Origin: Sphingopyxis bauzanensis
GTDB taxonomy: Bacteria > Pseudomonadota > Alphaproteobacteria > Sphingomonadales > Sphingomonadaceae
Assembly (NCBI RefSeq): GCF_002205675.1
Contig: NZ_NISK01000002.1
Location: 558,001 to 622,000, forward strand
DNA: 64,000 nucleotides
Direction of reading: 5' to 3'
Positions 1 through 8,358 of this stretch are shown in pieces; positions within the stretch are counted from its first letter, which is position 1, and every line of letters begins with the position of its first letter. The position numbers and the translations under genes were made by a program. The notes under the pieces were generated by a model. That model searched no databases. It saw only the letters and a program-made list of their open reading frames with translations, and was not told the DNA's origin.

Positions 1-457
1 CGGCGTTGTTGACGAGGATGTCGAGACGGCCGAGTTTCGCAACCGTTTGCGCGACGATCTTTGCGCCCGACTTGGCCTTGCCAACGTCGGCCTTGATCGC
101 GATGGCGCGGCGCCCCTCTGCCTCGACGATCGCCGCGGTCTCGACCGCGTCCGCGCGGTTGTCGAGATAGACGATTGCGACGTCAGCTCCTTCGCGGGCG
201 AAGAGCGCACAGACAGCGCGACCGATTCCGCTGTCGCCGCCGGTGACGATCGCCACTTTGCCGTCGAGCCGTCCCGAACCCGGGTAGCGCGGCTGCCATT
301 TGGGGGCGCGGTCGAGGTCGGCTTCGCTATCGGATGGCGGTTTGGCGATCGTCTTGCCGCCGCCAACGTCACGCCGCAGCTTGGCCGCGGCGTTCTGCTT
401 GCCCTTCTGATCTTTCGGGTTTTCACCGATCTTGCCGGCTTTGGGCTGTTTCGCCAT
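1..457 (-). CDS. SDR family oxidoreductase, N-terminal part (cut by window edge)
   Basis: The visible 152 residues start with a lysine-rich, probably disordered tail of about 60 residues containing PRYPGSGRL. A Rossmann fold follows with the NAD(P)-binding motif TGGDSGIGRA and then a DILVNNA strand, which is classic for short-chain dehydrogenases. The long tail plus this core matches the YghA-like subgroup, whose substrates are mostly unknown. AAGGACAAGGAC precedes the ATG and can act as a ribosome binding site. The catalytic Tyr-x3-Lys lies beyond the window, so activity cannot be judged. Confidence 0.85.
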   Translation of the reverse strand, partial: MAKQPKAGKIGENPKDQKGKQNAAAKLRRDVGGGKTIAKPPSDSEADLDRAPKWQPRYPGSGRLDGKVAIVTGGDSGIGRAVCALFAREGADVAIVYLDNRADAVETAAIVEAEGRRAIAIKADVGKAKSGAKIVAQTVAKLGRLDILVNNA

Positions 458-474
458 GTCCTTGTCCTTCGATC

Positions 475-1308
475 TCAATTGATGGGGAGGAAGTCGCGTT
501 TGAATTCGTCCTTCACCGCACCGACCAGGGTGCCGGTCACCGGGACGTTGATCTTGTAGCTGCCCTCGGCAAAGGGACCGATTTCATAGGGCGCAATGGC
601 GATTGTCATGCGATCGAGATAGCGCCCATCGGACGAGCCCAGCCACACGGTCTGCGCCGACGCGGGCGGGCAATTGCCGAACGGGCTGTCCGGAGCTTCT
701 TCGGCAACAATGCCCTTGGCCGTCTTGGCGCGCTCGATGCCCGCGCAGAAGGCGTTGCGGATCGCCGCGTCGAACGCCTCGCCGCTGGTGAACAGGTCGA
801 GCGGCTGCCGCTGCTTCGCCCGGTTGCGGTCCCACAATAGTGTAGCAAAGCTAGTCATGCCGTGCGCGCCGCCAGTATAGGTCTGGATTTCCGCCGACAG
901 GCTGAGGAAACGCGGTGTGTTCGACACGCGCTGCCACGTCTGAAGATGGCTGTGCGGGCGATAGGGGAAGCCCGCCTTTTCCGCCGCCGCCTTGTCGCGC
1001 CGTGCCACGGCAATCAGCGCATCGCGCCTAGTCGCGCGATCGTTGTCCAGCCACGCCGCAAGGTCCGGGATCATCGCCGCCTCACGCGGATAAGCATAAG
1101 CGAATTCGACAAGGTCGCTGCTTTCCTTGACGTTCGAGGCCGCGGCATTTTTGGCTTCCGCATCAGCGGCGGCGCTATCCGGGGCACCCGGTACCAACGC
1201 GGCCGCCGCCCTCTCGGCGGGCGTCGGCGGCTCGTCGGCACAACTGGAAAGGAGCACAGCGCCGGCCAGGAGCAGCAGGGTGGTGGCGTTCCGTGTTGCA
1301 GTCGTCAT
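475..1308 (-). CDS. DUF4163/DUF3298 (RsiV/PdaC-like) lipoprotein
   Basis: A 277-residue protein. The frame stays open about 130 codons further upstream, but the ATG chosen here begins a clean lipoprotein signal peptide with lipobox LSSC at Cys23. The body contains the YTGGAHG signature typical of the DUF4163 plus DUF3298 pair seen in anti-sigma factor RsiV and the deacetylase PdaC. It is probably anchored in the periplasmic leaflet; the substrate is unknown. It is divergent from the aminopeptidase gene with only 54 nt between start codons, so both promoters must sit in a short shared region. Confidence 0.8.
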   Translation of the reverse strand: MTTATRNATTLLLLAGAVLLSSCADEPPTPAERAAAALVPGAPDSAAADAEAKNAAASNVKESSDLVEFAYAYPREAAMIPDLAAWLDNDRATRRDALIAVARRDKAAAEKAGFPYRPHSHLQTWQRVSNTPRFLSLSAEIQTYTGGAHGMTSFATLLWDRNRAKQRQPLDLFTSGEAFDAAIRNAFCAGIERAKTAKGIVAEEAPDSPFGNCPPASAQTVWLGSSDGRYLDRMTIAIAPYEIGPFAEGSYKINVPVTGTLVGAVKDEFKRDFLPIN

Positions 1309-1362
1309 GCCAGCATAACGCGGGGAATCGACAAAATATCCATGGCGGCCTAGCACGGACGC

Positions 1363-2766
1363 ATGACCGACTATTCCGATCTGATCCAGCCCGACAAGGG
1401 GCAGGACGCCCGCCCGATCCATCTTGTCGACAAAACGGGCTATGACGAATGGCTGAAGCGTCGCAGCGCCCGCGAGCGCGCGCACCTCGCCGCGGTGGGG
1501 TTCAAACCCGACGCCTATGTCCATGCGATCCTGCCCGGCGACGACCCCGATAAATGGGCAGTCGTCACGACGGTAGCAAAGACCGACAGCCTGTCGGCGT
1601 GGTGCCTCGCCAAGCTGGGCCAGATTCTGCCCGCCGGGCGTTATCGGCTCGAAGGTCAGCAACCGGGCAAGGCGCTGTTCGGCTGGATGAGCGCGCAATA
1701 TCGGTTCGACACCTACCGATCAAAGGTCGAGACCAAGGGCGCGCGGGTGCTGCTGACCACCGATGTCGGCGCAATTGCGCCGATGGTGGCGGAGATGCGC
1801 GCGACCGCAATGGTCCGCGACATGGTCAACACCCCCGCCGCCGATATGGGGCCAGCGGCGATTGAAAAGGCCGCCGAACGCATTGCCAAAGCGCATGGCG
1901 GCAAGCTGACCGTCACCAAGGGCGAAGCGCTGGAACAGGGCTATCCGATGATCCACGCGGTCGGGCGCGCCGCGGCGAAGCACCACGCCCCGCGCCTGAT
2001 CGAAATCGAATGGGGCAAAGACGGCGACCCGCGCGTCGCGCTGGTCGGTAAGGGGATCAGCTTCGACAGCGGTGGGCTCGATATCAAGCCGGCGTCGGGC
2101 ATGCGGTTGATGAAAAAGGATATGGGCGGCGCCGCGCATGTGCTGGCGCTTACCGAACTGGTGATGGCGAGCGGGCTGCCGGTACGGCTGCACTGCCTGG
2201 TCGCGGCGGCCGAAAATGCGATCTCCGGGGATGCGTTTCGCCCCGGCGATGTGCTGAAAAGCCGCCTTGGCCTGACCGTCGAGATCGGCAACACCGACGC
2301 CGAGGGGCGACTGGTGCTGGGCGATGCACTGGCGAAGGCCGGCGAGGCCAAGCCCGAACTGATCGTCGATTTCGCGACGCTCACCGGCGCCGCGCGCGTC
2401 GCACTTGGCCCCGACCTGCCGCCGCTGTTCGCCAACGACGATGCGCTGGCCGAGGCAATGCTGAGCGCAGGAACCGAACGCGACGACCCGCTATGGCGGA
2501 TGCCGCTGTGGGATGGCTATGCCGATCTGCTCGAAACCGATATCGCCGACCTGGGCAATGCGGGCAGCTCGGCCTTTGCCGGCACGATCACCGCGGCGCT
2601 GTTCCTCCAACGCTTCGTGCCCGAAGGCGTCCAATGGGCGCATCTCGACACCTTTGCCTGGCGCCCCTCGGCAAAGCCCGGTCGCCCCAAAGGTGGCGCG
2701 GCGCTGGGGTTGCGCGCCGCATGGGCGATGCTGCAGTCGCGCTACGACCGGCGCGGCAAGGCCTGA
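1363..2766 (+). CDS. M17 leucyl aminopeptidase family protein
   Basis: A 467-residue cytosolic metallo-aminopeptidase. The C-terminal catalytic half has the two M17 hallmark blocks: GKGISFDSGGLDIKP near residue 230 with the metal-binding Lys and Asp, and NTDAEGRL near residue 310 with the metal-binding Asp and Glu and the catalytic Arg. The N-terminal half is diverged, as usual in the family. It releases N-terminal residues from peptides in protein turnover. The gene lies directly upstream of the NlpC/P60 gene on the same strand. That pairing suggests a shared role in peptide recycling, but this is inference. Confidence 0.92.
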   Translation: MTDYSDLIQPDKGQDARPIHLVDKTGYDEWLKRRSARERAHLAAVGFKPDAYVHAILPGDDPDKWAVVTTVAKTDSLSAWCLAKLGQILPAGRYRLEGQQPGKALFGWMSAQYRFDTYRSKVETKGARVLLTTDVGAIAPMVAEMRATAMVRDMVNTPAADMGPAAIEKAAERIAKAHGGKLTVTKGEALEQGYPMIHAVGRAAAKHHAPRLIEIEWGKDGDPRVALVGKGISFDSGGLDIKPASGMRLMKKDMGGAAHVLALTELVMASGLPVRLHCLVAAAENAISGDAFRPGDVLKSRLGLTVEIGNTDAEGRLVLGDALAKAGEAKPELIVDFATLTGAARVALGPDLPPLFANDDALAEAMLSAGTERDDPLWRMPLWDGYADLLETDIADLGNAGSSAFAGTITAALFLQRFVPEGVQWAHLDTFAWRPSAKPGRPKGGAALGLRAAWAMLQSRYDRRGKA

Positions 2767-2896
2767 ACATTCTTGATAAAGCGGGTCCGGCTGGTCTAAT
2801 GGCGCGCGATTGTCCGCCGGGGGCGCGGAACTGCTATTTACGGGACGACAGGTGACAGCTCAAAGCGGCGACATTTCAGCGGCAAACCGCGTGCGC

Positions 2897-3796
2897 ATGG
2901 GACGCCCCGGCGCCGTCGGCGCGGGCCGCGATCGCTTTGGCCTGACTGGCACATCGCAGGCCTATGACCCGCGCATCGTCGCCATCCGCCCCGACCTGGC
3001 CGACATCGCGGTCGCGGGGCAGCATTTCGCCCCGCACTATGCCGCACCGATGATGCGAAGCGGGGTGTTGCCTGCTGCGGTGCTGCGCGGATCGCCATCG
3101 CTCGACGCCGATCAGACCAGCGAGCTACTGTTTGGCGAAGGCTTTGCCCTGCTCGACCTGACCGGCGGCTGGGCGTGGGGATATTGCCTCGCCGACCATT
3201 ATGTCGGCTATCTGTCCGCCGATGCGTTGGCCGCGCCGATTGCGCCGACGCACCGCGTCGAAATGATCGAAGCCATCCTCCACAACGCCCCCGATGCAGC
3301 AAGCGGCGGCCCCGCCGTTCTGCCGCGCGGCGCGCTGGTGATGGGCGAGGTCGAGGGCGAGTGGCTCGCGACGGCGCACGGCTATCTGCCGCTGGCGGCG
3401 CTGGTCGAGGTTGGCGCCGAAGATGCCGACCCCGCCGGACGCGCCGAGGAACTGATCGGCACTCCCTATCTTTGGGGCGGCCGCACGGCGAAGGGCATCG
3501 ACTGTTCGGGGCTGGTCCAGCTGAGCTGGGCCGCCGCCGGGGTGCAGTTGCCGCGCGACAGCGATTTGCAGCTGGCAGCACTGCGCGCGGACAAGGACGT
3601 GGATCCCTCGGCGCTCGTGCGCGGCGATCTGGTGTTCTTTCCCGGCCATGTCGGCATCATGGCGGACGAGCAGAATATCATCCACGCCAGCCGACGATGG
3701 ATGGCAGTGAAGACAGAACCGCTGGCCGACGTCATCGCGCGTTCGGCCGCCAAGGACCATAATCCGCCGGTGAGCGGGTATAAACGACTGCGATAA
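2897..3796 (+). CDS. C40 (NlpC/P60) peptidase with N-terminal SH3-like region
   Basis: A cell-wall peptide hydrolase of about 299 residues. The catalytic domain is C-terminal: Cys in GIDCSGLVQLSW, His in FFPGHVGIM and a third polar residue near IIHASRRW. Residues before it form one or two bacterial SH3-like modules, as in gamma-D-glutamyl-L-diamino acid endopeptidases. No clear signal peptide is visible, so it may act on imported muropeptides in the cytosol. The start is uncertain: ATG at 2897 is used here, but GTG at 2852 (314 residues, preceded by GGACGACAG) is equally possible. The stop is 3 nt before argC. Confidence 0.85.
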   Translation: MGRPGAVGAGRDRFGLTGTSQAYDPRIVAIRPDLADIAVAGQHFAPHYAAPMMRSGVLPAAVLRGSPSLDADQTSELLFGEGFALLDLTGGWAWGYCLADHYVGYLSADALAAPIAPTHRVEMIEAILHNAPDAASGGPAVLPRGALVMGEVEGEWLATAHGYLPLAALVEVGAEDADPAGRAEELIGTPYLWGGRTAKGIDCSGLVQLSWAAAGVQLPRDSDLQLAALRADKDVDPSALVRGDLVFFPGHVGIMADEQNIIHASRRWMAVKTEPLADVIARSAAKDHNPPVSGYKRLR

Positions 3797-3799
3797 ATC

Positions 3800-4726
3800 A
3801 TGACACAGACGGTTTTCATCGACGGCGCGGCGGGAACGACGGGCCTGGAAATTGCCGAGCGGCTGGCGGGGCGCAGAGAATTCTCGCTGCTCGCGATCGA
3901 CGATGCGCGCCGCAAGGACGCGGGCACGCGGCGCGAGGCGCTGAACGACGCCGATTTCGTCATCCTCTGTCTGCCCGACGATGCGGCGCGCGACGCGGTG
4001 GCGATGATTGCCAATGACCGCACCCGCGTGATCGACGCATCGACCGCGCACCGCGTCGCTCCGGGCTGGGTCTATGGCTTTCCCGAAGTCAGCGGGCATG
4101 ACGCGGTCGCCAACGCGGCGCGGGTCAGCAACCCCGGCTGTTACTCAACTGGCTTTATTGCGCTCATCGCGCCGCTGATCCGCGCCGGGCTGCTTCCCGC
4201 CGACTGGCCCTATGCCTGTAACGCCGTCAGCGGCTATTCGGGTGGCGGCAAGGCGTTAATCGAACGCTTCGAGCAGGACCGCGATATCGCCTGGCGCGGC
4301 TATGCGCTGGGCCTTGGTCACAAGCATGTGCCGGAAATGCAGGCGCGCTGCGGCCTGTCGATCGCGCCGCTGTTTTCGCCATCGGTCATCCCCGCGCATC
4401 GCGGCATGGCGGTCGACGTGCAACTGCCGCTTGCCGCTATGCGGAATGCGGCCGCGCCCAGCGCGCTGCGCGCCGCGCTCGCCGATTTTTATGCCGCCAG
4501 CCCGATCGTGGTGATGGGCGAAGCGCCGACGGATGGCGAAATGTTGCTCCGCGCCTCGGACGCGGGCGACGACCGGATCGAGCTGTTCGTGTTTGCCAAT
4601 GCTGACGGCAGCCAGGCGCGGCTGGTCGCGCAGCTCGACAATCTGGGCAAAGGCGCGAGCGGCGCCTGCGTCCAGAATCTCAACATCATGGCGGGATTGC
4701 CCGAAACCGAAGGCCTGCGGCTTTAA
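3800..4726 (+). CDS. argC: N-acetyl-gamma-glutamyl-phosphate reductase
   Basis: ArgC makes N-acetyl-glutamate semialdehyde with NADPH in the third step of arginine synthesis. The 308-residue length fits the short type-2 subgroup. The Rossmann start GAAGTTGLEIAERL and the catalytic motif NPGCYSTG with Cys114 are both present, as is the late HKHVPEMQ block with a conserved His. It starts 3 nt after the NlpC/P60 stop, so the two are probably co-transcribed, although their functions are not obviously related. Confidence 0.95.
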   Translation: MTQTVFIDGAAGTTGLEIAERLAGRREFSLLAIDDARRKDAGTRREALNDADFVILCLPDDAARDAVAMIANDRTRVIDASTAHRVAPGWVYGFPEVSGHDAVANAARVSNPGCYSTGFIALIAPLIRAGLLPADWPYACNAVSGYSGGGKALIERFEQDRDIAWRGYALGLGHKHVPEMQARCGLSIAPLFSPSVIPAHRGMAVDVQLPLAAMRNAAAPSALRAALADFYAASPIVVMGEAPTDGEMLLRASDAGDDRIELFVFANADGSQARLVAQLDNLGKGASGACVQNLNIMAGLPETEGLRL

Positions 4727-4729
4727 GAC

Positions 4730-4945
4730 CTAGTGGACGGTGTCGAGAATATCCTCGACCGCCAGATAGGTGATCAACCGTTCAATCTGGCGCCAGCGCG
4801 CAAAATGGACGTGGTTGCCCAGCACGCGATACTGCTCGGCGCGCGCAGCGGCGGCAAATCCCGCCTCTTCGCCATGCACGAGAATGAGCGCATGGGCATC
4901 TTCGACTGCGGCGCGATCGGTCAGAAATGGTGCAGGCAGATGCAT
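4730..4945 (-). CDS. Small conserved hypothetical protein, 71 residues
   Basis: The reading frame has an ATG start and ends 3 nt past argC on the opposite strand. Its C-terminal half (VHFARWRQIERLITYL) resembles short uncharacterised proteins I remember from sphingomonads, where Trp, Arg and acidic residues alternate in a predicted helix. No signal peptide, membrane segment or known domain is visible. It could be a small cytosolic adaptor, but the function is unknown. Confidence is limited because GC-rich DNA gives short chance frames. Confidence 0.6.
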   Translation of the reverse strand: MHLPAPFLTDRAAVEDAHALILVHGEEAGFAAAARAEQYRVLGNHVHFARWRQIERLITYLAVEDILDTVH

Positions 4946-5099
4946 GGAGTCCCCGTCTTTGCCTTGGAACCATCTCCCTACCCCGCGCCCCTCACCGCGC
5001 CGTTCCCAACTGTGATGAAGATTCGGGTAAGGTTAATCGCAATGCCGCTGCTATTAACCCTTTGCCGCATCGTGCCGCACGCGTTTCACCTCTTTGCCG

Positions 5100-5126
5100 C
5101 CGCCTATCAGCCGTGTAGATAGGCGG
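5100..5126 (+). promoter_or_regulatory. Hairpin overlapping the ribosome binding site of the sugar dehydrogenase gene
   Basis: Perfect 9-nt arms CCGCCTATC and GATAGGCGG flank a 9-nt loop. The right arm contains AGGCGGG, the only purine-rich stretch near the ATG at 5128, and the hairpin ends 1 nt before that codon. If folded in the mRNA it would hide the ribosome binding site. Alternatively it is a DNA operator. Confidence 0.5.
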
Positions 5127-5127
5127 G

Positions 5128-6468
5128 ATGCGCAAGATCCTGAAATTCATCGCCGCCGCCCTGTTGCTGCTCGTCCTGATTGGCGGAGCGACACTGTACA
5201 TCATGTCGCGGCCCGATGTGGCGCGCTTCTCGACCGCCGAACTCAGCGGCCGGGTGCCGGTGATGGCGTCGCAAAAAACCGAAACCTTTCCGACGATCAA
5301 CGTCCCCGAAGTGACGGGATGGCCCGCAGGTCAGGCGCCGCGCGCCGCGCAAGGCTTGTCTGTCCAGCGTTTTGCCGACGGGCTCGATCATCCGCGCACC
5401 ATGTTCGTGCTGCCCAATGGCGACGTGCTGGTTGCCGAAGCGCAAAGCCCGCCGCGTGACAGCTCGGGGATCGAGGGCAAGGTGATGAGCCGCCTGATGA
5501 GCAAGGCGGGTGCCGGCGGCGTGTCGGCCAACCGCATCAGCCTGCTCCGCGATGGCGACGGCGACGGCAAGGCCGAGGTCAAGACAGCCTACATCACCGG
5601 CCTCAATTCGCCCTATGGCATGGCGCTGGTCGGCGACACGCTGTACGTCGCCAACACCGACGCGCTGCTCGCCTTTCCCTACGTCGCGGGCGAGACGAAG
5701 ATGAGCGGCAAGCCCACTAAGGTCGTCGACCTGCCCGCCAAAGGCACCAACCGCCATTGGACCAAAAGCCTGGTCGCCGCGCCGAACGGCTGGCTTTATG
5801 TCGGTGTCGGCGCCGACAGCAATATCGGTGAAAAGGGTATGAACCGCGAGTTCCGCCGCGCCAGCGTGCTCGAAGTACGACCGGAAAACAAATATATGCG
5901 GACCTTCGCTGCGGGCATCCGCAACCCCGTCGGTCTGGCTTATTATCCCGGCAGCGACCGGCTGTGGACCGTGGTCAACGAGCGCGACATGCTGGGCAGC
6001 GACCTGGTCCCCGATTATCTGACCGATGTTACCGAGGGCGATTTCTACGGCTGGCCCTGGTATTATTGGGGCGGCTTTGTCGATCCGCGCGTCGAACCCG
6101 AGGCCGAGGATCGCCGCCAATATGTCAAGCGCCCAGAATATGGGCTCGGCGCACATACCGCGCCGCTCGGCATGACCTTCACCCAGGGGCTCGACCTTGG
6201 CGAGCGCTGGTCGAACGGTGCGCTGGTGGCGCTGCACGGATCGTGGAACCGCGAACCGGCGGCGGGTTACAGCGTCGTGTTCGTCAAGTTCGGCGCCAAC
6301 GGCAAACCGGTCGATGCGCTGCCGGTCACCCTGCTCGATCGTTTTCTGGCGTCGGACAACAAAACCGCCCGGGGTCGTCCGGCCGATGTGAAAGTTGCGA
6401 AGGATGGCAGCGCGCTGATCGCTGACGATAGCGGCGGGGTCATCTGGCGGGTAGCGAAGGCAGGGTGA
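5128..6468 (+). CDS. PQQ-dependent sugar (sorbosone/glucose-type) dehydrogenase
   Basis: A 446-residue protein with one membrane anchor (residues about 5-25), then a six-bladed beta-propeller. HPRTMFVLPNGDVLVAE, a DGDGDGKAEV loop that probably binds calcium, a GMALVGDTLYVANTD blade and GADSNIGE are typical of the soluble glucose dehydrogenase/L-sorbosone dehydrogenase family (GSDH). It should oxidise a sugar or aldose in the periplasm and pass electrons to the respiratory chain through PQQ. The substrate is not deducible, and no PQQ synthesis genes are in the window. It converges on dnaN. Confidence 0.87.
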   Translation: MRKILKFIAAALLLLVLIGGATLYIMSRPDVARFSTAELSGRVPVMASQKTETFPTINVPEVTGWPAGQAPRAAQGLSVQRFADGLDHPRTMFVLPNGDVLVAEAQSPPRDSSGIEGKVMSRLMSKAGAGGVSANRISLLRDGDGDGKAEVKTAYITGLNSPYGMALVGDTLYVANTDALLAFPYVAGETKMSGKPTKVVDLPAKGTNRHWTKSLVAAPNGWLYVGVGADSNIGEKGMNREFRRASVLEVRPENKYMRTFAAGIRNPVGLAYYPGSDRLWTVVNERDMLGSDLVPDYLTDVTEGDFYGWPWYYWGGFVDPRVEPEAEDRRQYVKRPEYGLGAHTAPLGMTFTQGLDLGERWSNGALVALHGSWNREPAAGYSVVFVKFGANGKPVDALPVTLLDRFLASDNKTARGRPADVKVAKDGSALIADDSGGVIWRVAKAG

Positions 6469-6470
6469 AT

Positions 6471-6563
6471 CGTCGTCCCCGCGCAGGCGCGGGCCGCTGG
6501 CAACCTTGGCCAGCCTGTGCAGGGCAAACCCGAGAGCCGCCCCCGCCTGCGCGGGGGGGCGAC
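6471..6563. repeat. Inverted repeat between convergent genes (REP-like)
   Basis: The arms CGTCGTCCCCGCGCAGGCG and its imperfect complement ending GGGGGGGCGACG enclose a smaller hairpin, GCTGGC...GCCAGC. It fills the gap between the convergent sugar dehydrogenase and dnaN genes and may act as a transcription barrier in both directions. No T-tract is present. Confidence 0.7.
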
Positions 6564-6568
6564 GGCCT

Positions 6569-7684
6569 TTAAACCCGCATCGGCATCAACACGTACAGCG
6601 CCGGGCTCTTCTCGCTCTCGCGGATCAGCGTCGGGGCGTTCGCATCGGCGAGGTGCAGTTCGACTGTGTCGCCGTCCACCTGACCCAATATATCGCTAAG
6701 GTAGCGGGCGTTGAAACCGATTTCCATCGCTTCGCTGTCGTAAACCGCGGCAACTTCTTCCGCCGCGGTGCCATTCTCGGGACTCGTCACTGACAGCGTG
6801 ATGCGGTCCTTGTCGAGCCCGACCTTGACCGCGCGCGTCTTTTCGCTGGCGATCGTCGAGACGCGATCGACGCCCTGATACAGGCTTTTCGGATCGACTT
6901 TGAGCAGCTTGTCGTTCGCGGTCGGGATAACGCGGCTGTAATCGGGGAAGGTGCCGTCGATCAGCTTCGAGGTCAGAATGGCGTTGCCGAGCTGGAAGCG
7001 GATCTTGCTTGCCGACAGGCTGATTTCGACATTGCCTTCGGCCTCGTCGAGCAGCTTGCGGATTTCAGTGACGCATTTGCGCGGCACGATGACGTCGGGC
7101 ATCGACGAGGCGCCCTCGGGGCGGGTGACAGTGTAGCGCGCGAGGCGGTGGCCGTCTGTCGCCGCAGCCTTCAGCACCGGACCCGACGCATCTTCGGCGA
7201 CGTGCAGGAAGATGCCGTTGAGGTAATAGCGCGTTTCTTCGGTCGAGATCGCAAAGCGCGTCTTGTCGATGATCTGGATCAGCTCCGCGACTGGCAGTTC
7301 GAAGTTGGTCGGCAGGTCACCCTCGGCGATCATCGGGAAATCATCGCGCGGCAGCGTCGGCAGGTTGAAGTTCGAGCGGCCGGCCTTGACCTGCATCTTG
7401 CCCTCGGCAGCCGCGAGGCTGACCTCGGCACCTTCGGGCAGCTTGCGCGCGATTTCGAACAAAGTGTGCGCCGACACGGTCGTCGTCCCGGCGGTTTCGA
7501 CCTTGGCGGCGATCGTTTCGACGACCTGCAAGTCGAGGTCGGTCGCCATCAGCTTCAGCTGGCCCGACGCATCGGCTTCGATCAGGACGTTCGACAGGAT
7601 GGGAATGGTATTGCGCCGCTCGACCACCGACTGGACGTGGCCAAGGCTCTTCAACAACACTGCGCGTTCGATCGTCGCTTTCAT
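6569..7684 (-). CDS. dnaN: DNA polymerase III subunit beta (sliding clamp)
   Basis: A 371-residue clamp that tethers DNA polymerase III to DNA as a ring dimer. The start MKATIERAVLLKSLGHVQSVVERRNTIPILSN and the end YVLMPMRV are diagnostic, and all three clamp folds are present in the usual length. The frame is open 97 codons upstream of this ATG, but that extension is low-complexity and shows no homology. dnaN is not beside dnaA or recF here. It is divergent from the IalB-like gene across a 172-nt gap. Confidence 0.97.
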   Translation of the reverse strand: MKATIERAVLLKSLGHVQSVVERRNTIPILSNVLIEADASGQLKLMATDLDLQVVETIAAKVETAGTTTVSAHTLFEIARKLPEGAEVSLAAAEGKMQVKAGRSNFNLPTLPRDDFPMIAEGDLPTNFELPVAELIQIIDKTRFAISTEETRYYLNGIFLHVAEDASGPVLKAAATDGHRLARYTVTRPEGASSMPDVIVPRKCVTEIRKLLDEAEGNVEISLSASKIRFQLGNAILTSKLIDGTFPDYSRVIPTANDKLLKVDPKSLYQGVDRVSTIASEKTRAVKVGLDKDRITLSVTSPENGTAAEEVAAVYDSEAMEIGFNARYLSDILGQVDGDTVELHLADANAPTLIRESEKSPALYVLMPMRV

Positions 7685-7808
7685 TCTAATCCGCCATCCC
7701 TGTGTTCCGCGGGAGAAGTCCCTGAAAGAGCCGCCATCGAAGGCGATTCGTTGCCCCGATTCCCGGCCCCTAAAAATGCCCACCTTCCTTAACGCACGCG
7801 TCGGCACG

Positions 7809-7825
7809 TGCAAGCCATGCTTGCA
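7809..7825. promoter_or_regulatory. Palindrome TGCAAGC-CAT-GCTTGCA upstream of the IalB-like gene
   Basis: Perfect 7-nt arms with a 3-nt centre lie 31 nt before the IalB-like ATG and 124 nt before dnaN. The symmetry suits a dimeric regulator. The regulator is unknown. Confidence 0.4.
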
Positions 7826-7856
7826 AAGCATCCTCAATCGCGCGAACGAAGGCGCG

Positions 7857-8354
7857 ATGCGGCGCTGGGCCTTCTTTTTCATGATGCTGGCGGCGCTGCC
7901 CGCCGCGGCGCTGGCTGCCGCCCCGACGGCGCTCGGCATTTTCGACGGCTGGGGCGCGTTCCGCGATCCCGCCACTCCCCGCTGTTACGCCATCGCCGCC
8001 CCCTCGGCGACGATCGGCACCCCGCAAGTCAAGGCCTATGCCAGCGTCGGTTACTGGCCCAAATTGCGCATCCGCGGCCAATTCTACGTCCGCCTGTCGA
8101 AGGCGCGCGCGGCGGGGCGCGACCTGCGCCTGACCATCGGCAGCCGCCGCTTCATCCTGACCGGCAACGGCGCGCATGGTTGGGCGAGTGACGCGCGGAT
8201 GGACGCCGCGATCATCGCTGCAATGCGGTCAGCACCCAGCATGAGCGTCGCGAGCAGCACAGCCAGCGGCGGCGCGATTGCTGACACCTACCGCCTGCGC
8301 GGCGCCGCGACGGCAATCGACGCGGCGGCCCTGGGGTGTGCGAAGCTAGGCTGA
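7857..8354 (+). CDS. Invasion-associated locus B (IalB)-like periplasmic protein
   Basis: A 165-residue protein. The chosen ATG gives a signal peptide (hydrophobic core FFFMMLAALPAAALA with cleavage near residue 22). The mature part carries CYAIAAP and a late Cys (LGCAKLG), and a strand pattern with RRFILTGN followed by an alanine-rich helix. This matches the IalB family, in which Bartonella IalB takes part in host-cell entry. In free-living sphingomonads the role is unknown and probably an envelope one. The upstream frame continues into dnaN antisense and is not real coding. Confidence 0.7.
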   Translation: MRRWAFFFMMLAALPAAALAAAPTALGIFDGWGAFRDPATPRCYAIAAPSATIGTPQVKAYASVGYWPKLRIRGQFYVRLSKARAAGRDLRLTIGSRRFILTGNGAHGWASDARMDAAIIAAMRSAPSMSVASSTASGGAIADTYRLRGAATAIDAAALGCAKLG

Positions 8355-8358
8355 TAGC

